From positions 1 through 64,000 of the forward strand of contig MU119447.1 of assembly GCA_014904845.1 (NCBI GenBank): a stretch of 64,000 nt of DNA, in the 5' to 3' direction. Under the pieces are notes generated by a model. It saw nothing but the letters and a program-made list of their open reading frames with translations, was not told where the DNA came from and searched no databases. The position numbers were made by a program, and so were the translations under genes. The stretch's first letter is position 1. Each line of letters begins with the position of its first letter. This stretch comes from Acephala macrosclerotiorum. Taxonomy: Eukaryota > Ascomycota > Leotiomycetes > Helotiales > Mollisiaceae. This document shows, in pieces, positions 1 to 14,200 of the stretch.

Positions 1-2
1 GA

Positions 3-239
3 GGCTTTAATTGGCCGCTTTTTTCACCGGATTTGAATCCAATAGAGAAGGTTTGGAGATGGATGAAAGAAGAGCTGAAGAAATTGCCATTTGTCTCGAC
101 TTCTCTGGAAGAGTTGCAGAGAGAGATCCAACGACTTTGGGACTAAGTCGATCCACGTGATTATCGACGATATACTGATCGATTGACTTGTAAATTGGAA
201 GATATAATTGAAGTAAGGGGACTAGCTACTATTCTTTAA
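3..239 (+). pseudogene. 3' end of Tc1/mariner-like transposase, interrupted by a stop
   Basis: The reading frame from base 3 encodes WPLFSPDLNPIEKVW, the hallmark of the last part of the DDE/D catalytic domain in Tc1/mariner transposases, which cut and paste the element DNA. The frame is stopped by TAA at 144-146. The same frame then continues without a break to TAA at 237-239 and reads VDPRDYRRYTDRLTCKLEDI, which looks like the usual C-terminal helix of fungal Tc1 transposases. The first stop is therefore probably a mutated CAA or CAG codon (C to T, as in RIP) rather than the true end. The 5' part lies outside the window, so the catalytic aspartates cannot be checked. Family assignment is firm; reading the first stop as premature is inference. 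Confidence 0.8.
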
Positions 240-863
240 TTTTAGATTTCAATTTCATGGAATTCTATCAATATTTGATTAAATGGTAATTTTTTAAATA
301 GTGAGGTCTGACTTTTGAGGGGCTCGCTTAAAGTGGCCGGGAGTAATGGCCGCAACTCTTACAAACGGGTGATACTGTATTTGATGTTTAAGGCGAGGCT
401 GTACGGAAAGCCGCTCAAAGCTTAAGGATATAACTTAATTTTAGCGTTATTCTTTTAATTTCTATTTTTAGGCTGCAGAGCAAGGTTCATAGGTCTGGCG
501 TTCAATAAGAGTCGTCTGTATCATGGCTGACTTGAGTCGCAACACCACTGACATGATGAGCTTCTTTTTGGGGACAAGATCTTCGCAGAATGCTGCCATA
601 GCGGCACAGATACGATGCAGCAGCCAATGAGAAGAGAAATGTTCAGCCACAAACCCCAAATTACCAATCAAGAAACTGTCCAACATTGGCGTGTTTCTGC
701 AGGCTTTTAAATATTGGAAAGCCACACCCGAGTCGAGAGCGCCACAATGCTACCATTCAACTCAGCTAAAGAGCAAGGGAGCATTTCAAGATCATGAAGC
801 ACCTCAGACTGTCAGGGTCTCCCTCCTAATATCTATCCCATCTTCCCTCAAATTTCTTCCAAA
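240..863. other. Transposon 3' flank and promoter region, no gene seen
   Basis: Directly after the transposase remnant there is a short A+T-rich stretch (240-300) followed by GC-richer DNA near 310-430 that probably still belongs to the element's 3' end. I could not identify a terminal inverted repeat because the 5' end of the element is not in the window. An open frame on the minus strand (468-725) has no recognisable domain or signal. The last part, before 864, would be the promoter of the next gene. Confidence 0.4.
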
Positions 864-1597
864 ATGATATTTCAAATCTTGGAACTTTGTATCGTTTTCT
901 ACAATTTATTTACAGCAGCTACAGCACTTGATGGTGCCCCAGCAAAGCCTACCAATTCGTTCCAAAGTCTTCAGGATGGAGCAAAGCCCCCACAGCCGAC
1001 CAGGCCACCGAGCCTTACACACCAGGCGTTGAAAAGAGATACCAATGTTTGCGGCATAATGCAAAATGATCCAGGGAATTAAACCAAATCACTTGTTGAA
1101 CGTTCTAAAACTAACAACATTCAGTGTATTCGGATCATACATATGCTTGCCAGTCCGGGGAATATTGCCTCTGGGAGGAGAGCTGGTGGGGATGTTGCTA
1201 TACGACGCCTGTACCTGGTTGTTGGGAGTACTCCTGTCCGTGGGTCACTTCATGCATTGGATTACAAGACCTCTCTTCCTGTGACTCGAGCTGTTCAAGC
1301 GATGACGCGATTTTGAAATGGTAAGATACTCGGCAAAAGACTAAACAGCCACGCACTAAAACTCTTTTCAGTACGAACAGCCAGAGTCCATTCTGCGCTA
1401 CAGCTACAGCTGTGGAGTTGACAGACAACTTGCTTCATACGACTTATGATATGAACCTGAGTATGTCGACGACGTTCGAACATTACGAGTGTGCGACATC
1501 ACAATATTCCCTCAGCTTCACTGTAACGGCAGAACAGTCTGAGGAAGTCCCGTGTGCACCACCGTGGATCACAATTCCAGCGTCTTTGAGCAAATAA
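864..1597 (+). CDS. Small secreted cysteine-rich protein, first intron donor lost
   Basis: The frame begins with a hydrophobic signal peptide (MIFQILELCIVFYNLF, then ATALDGAP). After a linker it reads VCGIMQNDPGN and hits TAA at 1080. A second exon starts after the acceptor at 1124 (branch-like CTAAC at 1111) and encodes a Cys-rich segment with WWGCCYTT, SCDSSC and ILK. A clean intron at 1321-1371 (GTAAG..TTTTCAG) restores ILKCTNSQSPFC, a pattern shared by a large family of uncharacterised secreted proteins in Leotiomycetes and related fungi; stop at 1595-1597. Spacing of cysteines fits a disulphide-bonded extracellular protein, possibly an effector. The first intron has no GT donor in a suitable phase between about 1065 and 1080, so the gene may be damaged or use a non-canonical donor. 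Function unknown. Confidence 0.55.
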
Positions 1598-1757
1598 TCG
1601 GCTACACATACAACGGACTCACAGCACATATACTCGAGCCTTGTCGACGGTGTCTTAGCTCGAGGCCAGGTGCTTCCCAATATCACAACTACCACTGTTA
1701 TACCACGGAAATGTTTCCATTTCCCATCCATATGTCTCACGTGAGCAGCGCCGCCTT

Positions 1758-1827
1758 GCTCAGGCTCGGCTCAGGCCCGGCTCAGCTTCGGCTCAGGTGT
1801 GCTCAGGTGTGCTCAGGCCTGCTCACC
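1758..1827. repeat. Short tandem repeat of GCTCAGG
   Basis: Six to seven copies of GCTCAGG (one GCTCAGC, the last one GCTCACC) are spaced about 10-11 bp apart by varying 3-4 nt spacers. The array lies just downstream of the small secreted protein gene and next to the edge of the A+T-rich block. A related GCTCACC-rich stretch occurs at 35163-35235. Confidence 0.8.
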
Positions 1828-1868
1828 TCCCCATTCATACGCTTACTAGAAATCGTCAACTTTTAACG

Positions 1869-1888
1869 AGGGGCCCGAAAAGGCCCCT
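1869..1888. other. Short perfect G+C hairpin
   Basis: AGGGGCC and GGCCCCT form a perfect 7-bp stem around a 6-nt loop, followed by a T-rich run. It resembles a bacterial intrinsic terminator in shape, but in a fungal genome this has no known terminator role; it may be the end of a transposable element. Confidence 0.5.
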
Positions 1889-2116
1889 TTCTTTCCTTAG
1901 CTAGGGATCCCAAATATTTACCCTGCCTAATTTAAAATTGGACTTTGCTTCTTTCTTCTTCAAGCTTCTCACTATGCTTACTTTTATGTAATCGAGAGGC
2001 ACATCTCCTGCCATCGTGTCTTCCCACTTTTGCGTTAATGCAAATTCTGTATTGCCTTACTGAAACTTTACCAGAGGCTTAGTAAAACCGCGGGTCATTT
2101 TTACTTAATTTACTTG

Positions 2117-2230
2117 TCTTCCATCTTCTTATCGTTTTTCATCTTCTTATCATCTTCCATTTTCCACTTTTTCATTTTCTCATTATTTTCCATCTTCTTA
2201 TCATTTTCCACCTTCTTATCATCTTTCACC
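2117..2230. repeat. Degenerate pyrimidine-rich tandem repeat
   Basis: Repeated variants of TTCCATCTTCTTATCATT occur five to six times, almost without G on this strand. The array sits at the left edge of the large A+T-rich block. Confidence 0.65.
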
Positions 2231-5200
2231 TACCCATCTTACAAAGACTTTCTATCAAACCGCACACTATAAGCACCAAACTAAATGAATTAAATTAAAG
2301 AAGACTGAATCTAATTATTTTTTGAAATCACGCTTTTGTGTATTACTACTTTCTCCGTCGACCTATTCCAATCCCATCTTTTTAAAAATCGATTTTCCAA
2401 AGTATCCAAATCGATCTTTTTACGATGGTATCGAACTACTATACTTTCCATTTTCGACAAAAGTTTACTACAATAGTAATTGCTTTCTACTACAAAAGTA
2501 AACTGTAAAATTTCAAGTACTCGGTCTACGAAAGAATATTAGTAAAGAGTTATAAGTTCTCTATTTTAATTATTAGAATTACTTATTAACGTAGAACTCG
2601 TATTACGTACAAACAAATCCACTAGTTTAATTGTTTTTCAGCAAATTGTAAAAGTATTTTCTTTAGTACAATTCGATTCTTTTTAATATCACAAGATTTC
2701 AAATCTTTAAATTTATTGAAATATTAAATATAGAAAATATTCGTTATAATCATTTTCAACACTTTATACTTTTTTAATAGTATAATTTTTTTTTGATTAT
2801 ATATTAATCGAAATAAAATTAAATTAATAGAATTAAACGCACTTTCTTTAGTAATTATAATTAGTATAGATTTCAATTTCTCGAATTTTTTTTTTTAAGA
2901 AATATTGTAATTATTCCAACGGTAAAAATAATAAAAAAATCGAAAAAAAATTCAATTTTCGATTTTTCGAGAAATTTAAAAATCTAGAAATCAACGATTA
3001 AAATAATTTCTTTCTATACTATAATACTATAATCGCTTATTTCAATTTCTCGATATATTTTTTTATTAACGAACAATTTTATAATATTTTTTTTTATTTT
3101 TTTTATATTTAATATTGATACTTTTTTGATTATTATTTCTATAATCAAATCGAAATCAATATAATTAATATTTTCGTTAAATCGCAATTTTTTATTCGTT
3201 TCAAATTTTGATTTATTTTAAAACTTTATTATTTATTGTATTTTTTTAATTAATATCATTTTATCGTTAAAACTTTTTATTGTATTTGCGTAATTATTTT
3301 TATCGACCATTTGAATCCACTTAATCCGGTGATAGTACTTTTTATAAAAAGAATTCGTTTATTACATTTTTAACGTTTTCTCGAGAAAAGTAATATAATC
3401 GTTATTTTTATAAATTGTACGAATAATTTTACTCTCGTTTTACGAAATTGTATACGTATAAATATTTTCAAATCAAATAATTCGTACATTTGATTATTCT
3501 CGTATTAAAACGAAAATAATCGAAATATCGAAATATTCTTTTTTAATAATCGTATAATCGAAATAGTTTTCGTTGCGAACTATAATTAGTATAGTATATA
3601 ACAAATTTTTTAAAAAATTGATTTAATAAAATATTTTTTTATATTATCAATTGATAACGTAACGTAATTTAATTACATGATTTAAAATTCTATTTATCGA
3701 TATAATATAAAAAACTGAAATTTGTTTAATTAAATAAAACGTTAATTTATTATATTTACATATTATATAATTTCTTTTAGCGATATAATACATTTTAAGA
3801 CTCGTTTTTTTATTTGTCAAAACACACTTATTAATACGTTATTAGTCTCGCGAATTAAGTTTTTAACGTGATTTTTTTAGCGCGATTCGAATTTCGTATT
3901 ATTTTCTTTTAATAAATACGTCGTACTTAATAAAACGAAATTGCATTTACGATCAATAAATTACAATTGTATTAATAACTCGAACTACTAATTGTAATTT
4001 ATTTTTCAAAGTCAAAATAAAGCGACGTTAATTGATTTTAATTGAATTTACTATAATAAATCAATTGATTAATACTTTACAATTTTTATATAATTTTTAT
4101 TAAATCATATTTCAAATCGAACGCGAATAAATTAAATCGATAAAATAATCGTTTTTATTAAATATTTATTTTAATTCAATTTTTAGTTTGTTTATATTAC
4201 GACAAAAAATGTAATAGAAATTGGTATATTAATATTTCGATTTTTGAAATTTTTAAAATTTCAAATTTGAAAAAAAAAAATAAAACTTTAATAATAAAAT
4301 TGTAAAAATTTATTTTTAATTCGAACTACAAATAAAATAAATAAATTAATTGGATTTAATATTTTCGATTTATTAGAATAATAAAAAAACAAATAAATAT
4401 TAAATATTGTAAAAAAAATAATAATTTAATTTAATAAACGTTAAATAAAATTATTAAAGAAATTAATAGTATATTATTATACGAACAATAGTAAACGTTT
4501 AAAGAAATTACTATTGATAAATAGTAAAATAAAAAATTATACGATATATAGTATTTTTTTTACTAAAAATCAAAATAAATAAATTTCTTTGAAAATAATT
4601 ATAGAATTGTATGCGATTACGATTATAAATATATATTTTTTTTAAATTGCGTAGTAATTTTTTTGAAGTAAGTTTATTAGTTTTAATTTAAAAAAATACG
4701 TATTTATATATATATTTAATTTATATTAATTAATTGAATTTAAATTTTATTTTTTTAAACTTGGAATTTTTACGATTATTTGAATTATTTTTTTATTGAT
4801 CAACGTTATTATTAAAACTATTTAATAAAAATATATAATTTAATTTACAAATAATTAAAACATCGTATTGTATAATGTATTCAATATTTTTTTTATCGAA
4901 TTCTCGTATATTTTGAATTAATTCATTAAAAAAATTAAATAAATAATATTTTTCAATTTTATTATTCAAATCAAATTATATTGTTTTAATATTTTTAAAA
5001 TATTAATATATATTTTCGTATAATAATTACTAAAATATATTACTATCAATATAAAAAATAATAATAATAATAAAATTTATTTGTTCGATTTTAAATTTAA
5101 AAAATATTAGATTATAATTATATAATTTATTTTTTATATTGTTTTTATAAGTTTTTAAAGTTTATATAAAATTGTATTTTTTAATATTTTCTAATTTTAG

Positions 5201-8200
5201 TAATTATTATATTTAATGAAATTTCGTATATAATTAGTAGTAAATTAATTTGAAATTCAATTTTTTAAGTATTTAATATTTTATTGTCGACAATTGAAAT
5301 GAGATTTGTTGAGAACACGAGAGTATTAAAAATTAATCGAAGTAAAAAAATAAAATGAGATTTATTATTGTAGAGTATTAATTGTTTGTTTTATATTTAT
5401 ATTTAATCGTTTTATAGTAATAATAAATTTGATCGTTGTTTGTATTGCGTTTATATTTGGTATTTATATCTTTAAATCAAATAATGTTTTTTTTTTTAAA
5501 TAGAAAAAGAAATTGCTTTTTTTTATATTTGTTTGTATTAGTATTTGTATTCGATATACGTTTTATTTCGTGTATCGAAAGAAAAAATATTTGATCGTTT
5601 TTTTTGTTTAATCGTATTAGTATTAATTTGATTTTATTGTTTTAATTCGATAGAAATATTCGTTAAATCGTATTATTTTTGTTCGAAATTGTATTAATAC
5701 GTTCGTTTTTTTTCGTTTGAAATTGTTGTATAAAATACGAGTGTATTTGTTTGATAATATTATATTAATATTTTTCGAATATTTTTTTATTTTATTTAAT
5801 AGTATTGTTTTTTTTTGTTTTTTTATTATATTATTTATAATTGTAAACTTAGTTTATTGATTTCGTTTTTGCGATATTCGATTTGATTTAATAATTTGTT
5901 ATATTGCTTTTTTTGCTTTTTTGTTTAACTCGAAGTTTCTTTGCGATAAGATTTATATTATAGAAATAAAATTGCTTTTTTTTCTTAGTATACGAATTAA
6001 CTCGTAAATATTTTCAATAATAATTTATTTTGATTAATATTTTAATTAATTCGTTATTAATAAAAATTTTTGATTATTTGTAATTACGATAATTTGTTTT
6101 TTTACTAAATATAGTAATAAGCATTTTATTACTATTGTAATCGTTACGAATTTTACTATATATAGACTTTATTTCGTTTTGATTTTTAGTGTAATTAAAT
6201 ATATAATCAATTTTTTGTTTATTATAATATTAAAAGTATTGTAAATAATTTTTCTTATTTCAATTACTTTTTTTCTCGTAAACGAGTTTATTGTAATTCG
6301 TATACCGCAAATAAAATTCGTTACGTTTATAACTTTTTTCGTTTTAAGATTAATTATAGTGAAAAATCGTTTTTTCTACGAAATTATCACGTAAAATTAA
6401 ATAATTTCTATTTTATTCATTGACGTGTATTAATACGCGTAACAAGTATTAATTTATATTATTTTAATTAATTAATTATAATATATTATAAAGTTTATTA
6501 TATTTATTTATATAAGTTTTTATTTTACTTTTTTTTTATTTTTTGTTTTTGTAAATATTTTTAATTCGAATCGAAAAATTCAAACAAATTTTTTTTCTAC
6601 AAATCAATATTCGTTTACTTTTTAAATTTATATCAATACGCAATTTATTATTTCGTTTTATTTACAAATCGACACGCGTATTCATTCTTTCGAACTATAT
6701 AAAAAATATTGTTTTTTATCGTCAAATTATAGTTTTTATTATATACTACGTTTTATAATTGTAAACTATTTCGTACTATTTTGTCAAATTTTTTTTTATA
6801 ATAAAATCGATCGTATCTCATAGAAATTACTTTATTGTATTTACACTTTTAATTAAACAATATAATATAGTGTTTTTTTTTTATTAATCAATATATTATT
6901 TCATTTTTATTTATTGTTTTTTTATATATATATAATACTAATTTCTTATGTAATTAAAATTTAATTATTTGTAGATTCAATCGTTAAATCGATAGTAATT
7001 AATATTATAATTATATTTCAAAATTCGAAATACGTTAAATTTAATTATTAATCGATTTTGATTAAAATCGCGTAAACGTTATAATAATCGTATTTATAAT
7101 ACTTAAATTAATTATCGTAATTCGAACGATTTTCGTAAAGTAATCAATATCGTATTAAATTACCAATTATTTTAATTTTATTTTTTATATTCAAACGTAT
7201 TTAAAAGTTTTTTATTACGTTTATTCTATTAATTCTACTTAGAAATCGTATTTTTATTACTTTTTTTTTTAACAAATACTAATTTTCTACGGTTTTCGAG
7301 TTTTTATTATATAATTATATATATTTAATCGCTTTTTTCTTTTCAATTTTCTTTTAACAAATACTTGAATTTATTTTTTAATAAATACTCAATATTATTT
7401 TTTAACAAATAACGAGTAAATTACTTTGCAATATCTTTAAATCGTAAATTTGTATTTATAAATTTAACGTAAAAATTTTGTATTTGTATCAAAAATATTC
7501 TTTTGACGAAATAAATTATGATTTTATTGATTTTTAATCGCTTACGATTAATCGAAATTTTATTTTTAATACGAGTACTCGTCGTCGAATGATTTTTATA
7601 CTTATTTTGATAGTAGTTTTTTATTCTAATAAAACTATATCGTTATTACAAAATAAAGTAATAAACTTTACAATATTATAATTATATTTTATTAATTCCA
7701 TCGTAAACAAAATTGTATAACGAAAGAATTATATTTAAAATTTTTTTCTTTAAAAATTTTGTTTTATTTTAAGTATTTTTTTCTTTAAAAAATAGAAAAT
7801 AATATATTTAAAAGAATCACATTAAAAGTATTACGATTCACGTGATCAAACTATGACTTTAAGACTCGATAATAAAATATTATTATATTATTAATAATTG
7901 ATCAATATAATAATATATTACTTTTATTCGATTTATTATATAGTATTCTTTAAATAATTGAACTAGATTTACTAATAAAATTTGTTTTTATTTTTTTTTA
8001 CGTATGAAAAAAAAATATTACTACGTATATAAAATTTAAATTTATAGTTTGTTTTCAATTTTACAATTTTATATTCGTATTTTATTTTATTAAATATCAA
8101 TTTTAATAAACGATATAATATTTGAGTATAATTTTAAATTTAATTAATTTACGTATATACGAATTATTACGATTTGATTTATAAATATCGAAAGTTTTTT

Positions 8201-11200
8201 TAAACGCGATTTAATAAATCAATTTTAATTATATTTTTTTTCGAAAATAAAAAAATTTATCGTAGAAAATAAAAAATATAAAATGTGTAATTTTTTTTGA
8301 TTTCGATAGAAAACGATTAAATACGAGAATTATTACAAGTATTCGTTTTTGTTGTAATTAATCGATGAATACATATTTTACGAAGTATTTAAATATTCAA
8401 TTTTTGTTGAATATTATTATTGTCGAATTATACGAAGTTTTTTTTTCGCAATTTTAATAAATTTTGAAAAAATTATTGAAATTAATAATTAGATTAATTT
8501 CGAATTGGTTTTTTTTTAATATTAGACTATATATTTTAATGTCTTTAAAATTATCGAATAAAAACAAAATGTAAAAAACTGTTTTTATTACAGAGATTAA
8601 TAGATTAAAAGATTTCAAAAAAAATGAAAAAAATGAAAAAATGAATTTTATAATTTAATTACATTATTAGAAAATTTGAATAATAAATTACATATATTAA
8701 TATAAACAAAAATCAAATTATTTTCACTATTTATTATCGATAAAAACATTAAAAATCTTATTAGAAACTTTATTAAACTATAAATTCGCGCGTATTATTA
8801 TAATTAAACGAGTAAATATTTAAATTGTATATAATTATTGAAATTAAATTTTGAATATTCGATTCGTTTTATCGACGTAAGAAATATTAATAATAATTTC
8901 ATAAGATTTCAAAAGACGTCAAAGGAATAAATTCTATATTTTATATTAAATTATTATTAGAAAATAAATAATGAAAAAATTAAAACGACAAAAGCAAATT
9001 TGATTAATAAAATAAAATTTATCGATATATATACGTTGTTTAAAATTATTTAGAACGCAATTATAATCACTCGATTATTTGACGTTCGATTTCTTTGGAT
9101 CGATTTTTTGTGTATTATTTAAAATATAAACAATTTAAATTGAAAAAACGAAATTAGTTTAATAGAATAATATTATTCGAATGCATTTTTTACGATCGTT
9201 GCGATTAGTATTAGCGATTATAATCAAAAAATTTTGTACGAACGAACTATTAAACGATACAAAGTATATTTTTATTATATTAAATATATAATCAAATGAA
9301 ATAAATCGAAATATATCGAGTTTCGATAAAGTTTTATATTATTTGCTTTTTTATATATTTTTCTTTAAATTGATAAAACGTTTTTTTATTCTTGTAAATA
9401 AATTTTACAAAAACGTTTTCTATTTAAAAGAATTTTATATTGATTTATTTAAAAAGTTTTTTAAAAATGTCGAAATAAAAAAATAATAAAAAAAAACTAA
9501 AAATTCGATACTAATATTATTAAATCTCGAAATATAGTATTTATATTTTCGCGTGATTTTATTGCTTTTTATTAGTTTAAACTTATAATAAAATATTTGA
9601 GAATAAAATTGATTTTTGAAAGCGATCGATTTATTATTATCGAAAGAATTATTCGAATTATTTCAAATTAATATTTTGATTTATATACATTTGAAATATT
9701 TCGATTTAATTTTTTAAATATTTTAATATAATATTGTTTAAATCTCGTATCAAAGATTGAATATTTGTCGTTTTAAAATTGAATATCGAGTTTTATTTTA
9801 TTAAAATTTGTATAGATTATAAAATTTATACTAAAAATCGTTAATTTAAATTCATTTATAGATTATTATTCTCAAGATAATATTTCGTTTAAAAAAGTTT
9901 TACGATTAAAATCGCGTTTATACAAATTTTATATTTCTTACAAAAATACTTTTGTATTTAAATTTAAATATTATTATTATTGCTTTTTTTTTATTTTCGA
10001 CAGTTTGAAAATATTCTTAAAAAATAAATTCAAATTTAATTTTAATTCGTTTAATTTTATTTCGTTTGATAATTTGCAAATATTTTTTTATATTATTATA
10101 AAAAATACAAATCGTAAAAATTGATCGACTTTAGAAATATTATATATTTTGATTTTAATATTTGTAAATAAATTAAAAAGTATATATAAACGCATTGAAT
10201 TATGTACAATGACTATTTATAAATCGCATATAAATTTCAAAATATTTGAGTTTTTTGTATATATTAATTTTATTTAATTATTTGTATTTTATTATATTTT
10301 AATATAATAATAATACGTTTAAAATTTATTCTATTTTTTATTTTTTAATTTTATTATATAGTCTTTAAAATACTCGAATTTAATATTATATAATTATAGA
10401 AATAAATAAAAATTATATTTTCTATTTTAATATATTAAATTGAAAAAGTATTTTAATTAAATATACAAAAAAAATAATTATATATATTTATATAAACGTT
10501 AATATATATAATATTTATAAAAAATTTTCTTTGAGCGTTTTTTTCATTTTAATATTTTATATTTTATTATACGTAAAAAATTATTTATTTATTAATCGAA
10601 ATAAAAAAATAATAAACAATAAATAGAATTTACTATTTATTTTTATATTTATATTATAAAACTTTTTTTTTCAATAAACTTTTAATTCTAAGTTTTCAAT
10701 GCGATTATCAAATTAAATTATAATATTTTGTAAACAAACGACGAATTTGAAATATAATACTCGTATTAATTTTATACTTTTTATTATTTGAAGTTTATTT
10801 CTATTTTTTAAAAGCACAAAAACAATATTTTTAAATACGTTATTACAATTTACGTATTACTATAAATTTATTATTTTTATTTTTTTATTTTTTATTTATT
10901 TAATATTAATTTCTTTTTAAAATAAACAAATAAATTTTAGTATTAGTATTTATATTTATATTAATACAAATATTTATAATAATCAAATTTTTCGTAGAAT
11001 TGAAAAGAGATTTTTAATTGTTTTAAAAAATTATATAAAGATTATAAATTTGAAAAAAATGTAAAAATGTTTTAAAATATATAAACAAATTTCAATAAGA
11101 TTAAAATTTTATCGGTTTTATTTAAATAATTATTTTCAATATAATCAATTAACAAAACTTGAATTTTCAATATATTTGAACAAAATATTAATTAATATTT

Positions 11201-14200
11201 CAATATTATTTTTTATATTGTAAATATCGAAAATAATTTTGAATATATAATAAAAAAAACTTAAAATAAATCGTTTAAAACTATTCTAAGAATAATAAAA
11301 AACTCGATAGTAAATTGAATTAATATAATTTTTTTATTGTCGTCGAATTATATATTTTTGTACTCATTTTTTTTTATTATAAACTTTCAACTTTTCAAAT
11401 ACAATATGTATTACACGTTTTTATTTGATATTTTCGTACGTTTCTTTATAATAAAATTATTAGCGCAATTAAAAACGCGTTCGAAAAATGCGAAAATTGT
11501 AAAAATAACGAAATAATTACATATTATTTGAAAGATAATAAAGAATTCGTAAATTTTATTTAATATATAATTATTTATTTTCGTATAAATAATTTTTCGT
11601 TTAAAAATAAACTTTTTGTACTATTTTTTAAATTCAATATTAATTAGCAAAAGAAATTGATCGATTTATTGAATAATAACGTATTTATTATAATCGTAGT
11701 ATAAATTTTTTTTTTAATTTTCGTCGCTTTCGTTTTTAAAAAAAAAAGTACAACGATTTTCGCGCGCAACGCGTATTTTTTCAATTACTTTAATTCGTTA
11801 ATATACGATTTTTATAATACTAATAACTCGACGTCGATACTAATTATAAACGTACTTAAAATTAGTTTTAACGCGTGTATATTTTTTAGATTTAATATTG
11901 TTTTTATTGTTGTAAAAATATATTAAAACGTTGAATTTGTATCGCGAGTCGCAAATTGTAATAACGAAAAAATAGCGCGTTACGAGAGACTTTTTATAAT
12001 ACTTTTCAAAGATTTTATAGTTAACAATAGTAATCGTTTTTAAAAACGATTTATTATTTTGAGTTATAAAAGTATTCAATTGTTGCAATATATAAAAATA
12101 ATTAAAAATAACGTTATATAAAATAAAATACTTTTCAATTTGTAATTAAATCGTAAAATAATAAAAAATATTAAAAAAAATAGTAATTTGTTTTATTATA
12201 ATTCAGTTTTTATTTATTAATATTAAATATTTTCAAATAAATTTATTTTATTTTTAAAATTGTAGTATTGCGTATAAAGATTTTTTTATTTTAATTATAA
12301 TTTTCAATAATTTGTCGATAGAATTTTATCGTATAAATATATTGTAAAATAATTCGTAGAAAAAAACGTTTATCGTAAAATATATATTTTTCAATTTTTA
12401 ATATAGTTTTTTTTGATCGTTAATATTAAAAATAAAAAAAAAAACTACGAAATTTAAAAAAAGTTTTTTAAATTTCGTTTTTTGTAAAAAATTGTATTTT
12501 TCTTTTAATATAAATATAAATATAGCGATTAATATTAAATTCGATTTTAATGATTTTAAATACTATTATAAATTAAAATAAATTCAAAAATGAATTCTAT
12601 TTTTGTTAATGTTTTTAATATTATTTTTTTATATAAATTTGTATAAAAAAACGATAATATAAATATTAAATAAAACAATTTACACGTATTTACTTGAATT
12701 GCAATATTATATATATATACGCAATAACGTATATCGCTATTTATTTGTTAATACTATAAAAAATAAAAAACTTGATTTATTTTGTTTAAATTTTTTTATT
12801 TAATTTGAATAATTTTTTTAAATTTTTCGAATATAATATTATTTAATGTAATATTATTTCAAGTAATAAAAATTACTAATATTATAATATTGAATCTATT
12901 TGTAATTTCGATTAATTTCTCGTAAAAATACGTACTACTATAAATAGTATTTTAAAGTTTAATAATATTTAAAAAAATAGACAAATGAATACTATTTTTT
13001 AAAATGATATATATAATAATAATAAAATAATTTAATTTATTGTTTTCAAATTATCTATTTATTATAAAAATTACTCGTTCGTTTTTCTCAATATAATCTT
13101 AAAAAACTTTATATTGTATTCATTTTACAATATTATATCGTTTTTCGAAATCGCTTATTAAAACTTTGATCGAGAATTGCTTTAAAATAAAATTTAAAAA
13201 CGTAATAAAAACACGCGTTTCGAATTGATCAATAAAAAAAAAAAAAAAAATTATTTTTAATAATAAATTCAAAAAATAGTATATAATATAATTCGATGAA
13301 TATTTACTAATTTTTAAGTTTTTAAAAATAGTAAAATATAAAATTTTTTTTTTTTTTTTTATATTTATTTTTCTTTTTTTGAGTTATTAAAATTTTTAAA
13401 TAATATTTCTTGTAATAACTTTTGTAGTTTTCAATCGAATTTAATAAACGATTAATCAATTTAAATTCGAATATCGTACAATTAAAAAATGCGCAAATAA
13501 TAATTATTATATAATAATTTGATTCGTAAATCGTTCGATAATAATAAAAATACATATTTGTAAATAGAAAAATAATCGTAAGTTTAAATATAAAATTTTT
13601 TTTCTTCGATCGCGCGTTAAAAAAAAGAATTGATATATTTTCGTTCGAAGTAGTAAAAATACGATTACGTTTTGAAAAAACTTTAAAAAGTTTTCAAAAT
13701 TATAATTTTTTTTTAAAAAGTTTAAAAAACGTTATTTGAGATTATTGAAATATATTGAATTCGTAGTATAATAATTTTGATAATTTAAAGTAAAAGTAGT
13801 AATAATAATAATTTTGAAAAGTAAATATATAAAATATAATCTTATAATAAAAAAATCAAATTCTAGGGATTTGATTGGTTTTCGACTCGGAATTACATTT
13901 TTACGATTACGTACTTTGATAATTTAATTATTTATTTAAGTATCGATACAAAATTGATTAAATCAATTAATTAGAATTTTAAAATTGATTAATTCAATCA
14001 AAGAAACTTCGATACGTATTGATAATATTGCGTTGAAATTTGTATATAAATAATTAAAATAATTAAAATTTGAATTATAATACGTTTACTAGTTATATTA
14101 TATATTATTCGTAATAAATTAAATTTAAAATTTGAAAAATAAATTATTTTTTGTATGCGTATTAAAAGAATATAGTATTAATTTCTAAATTTGATTTCTT

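Noticed and set aside
1869..1888. Hairpin with T run as a bacterial-type terminator
   Set aside because: The window is fungal (introns, RIP); such terminators are not used there.
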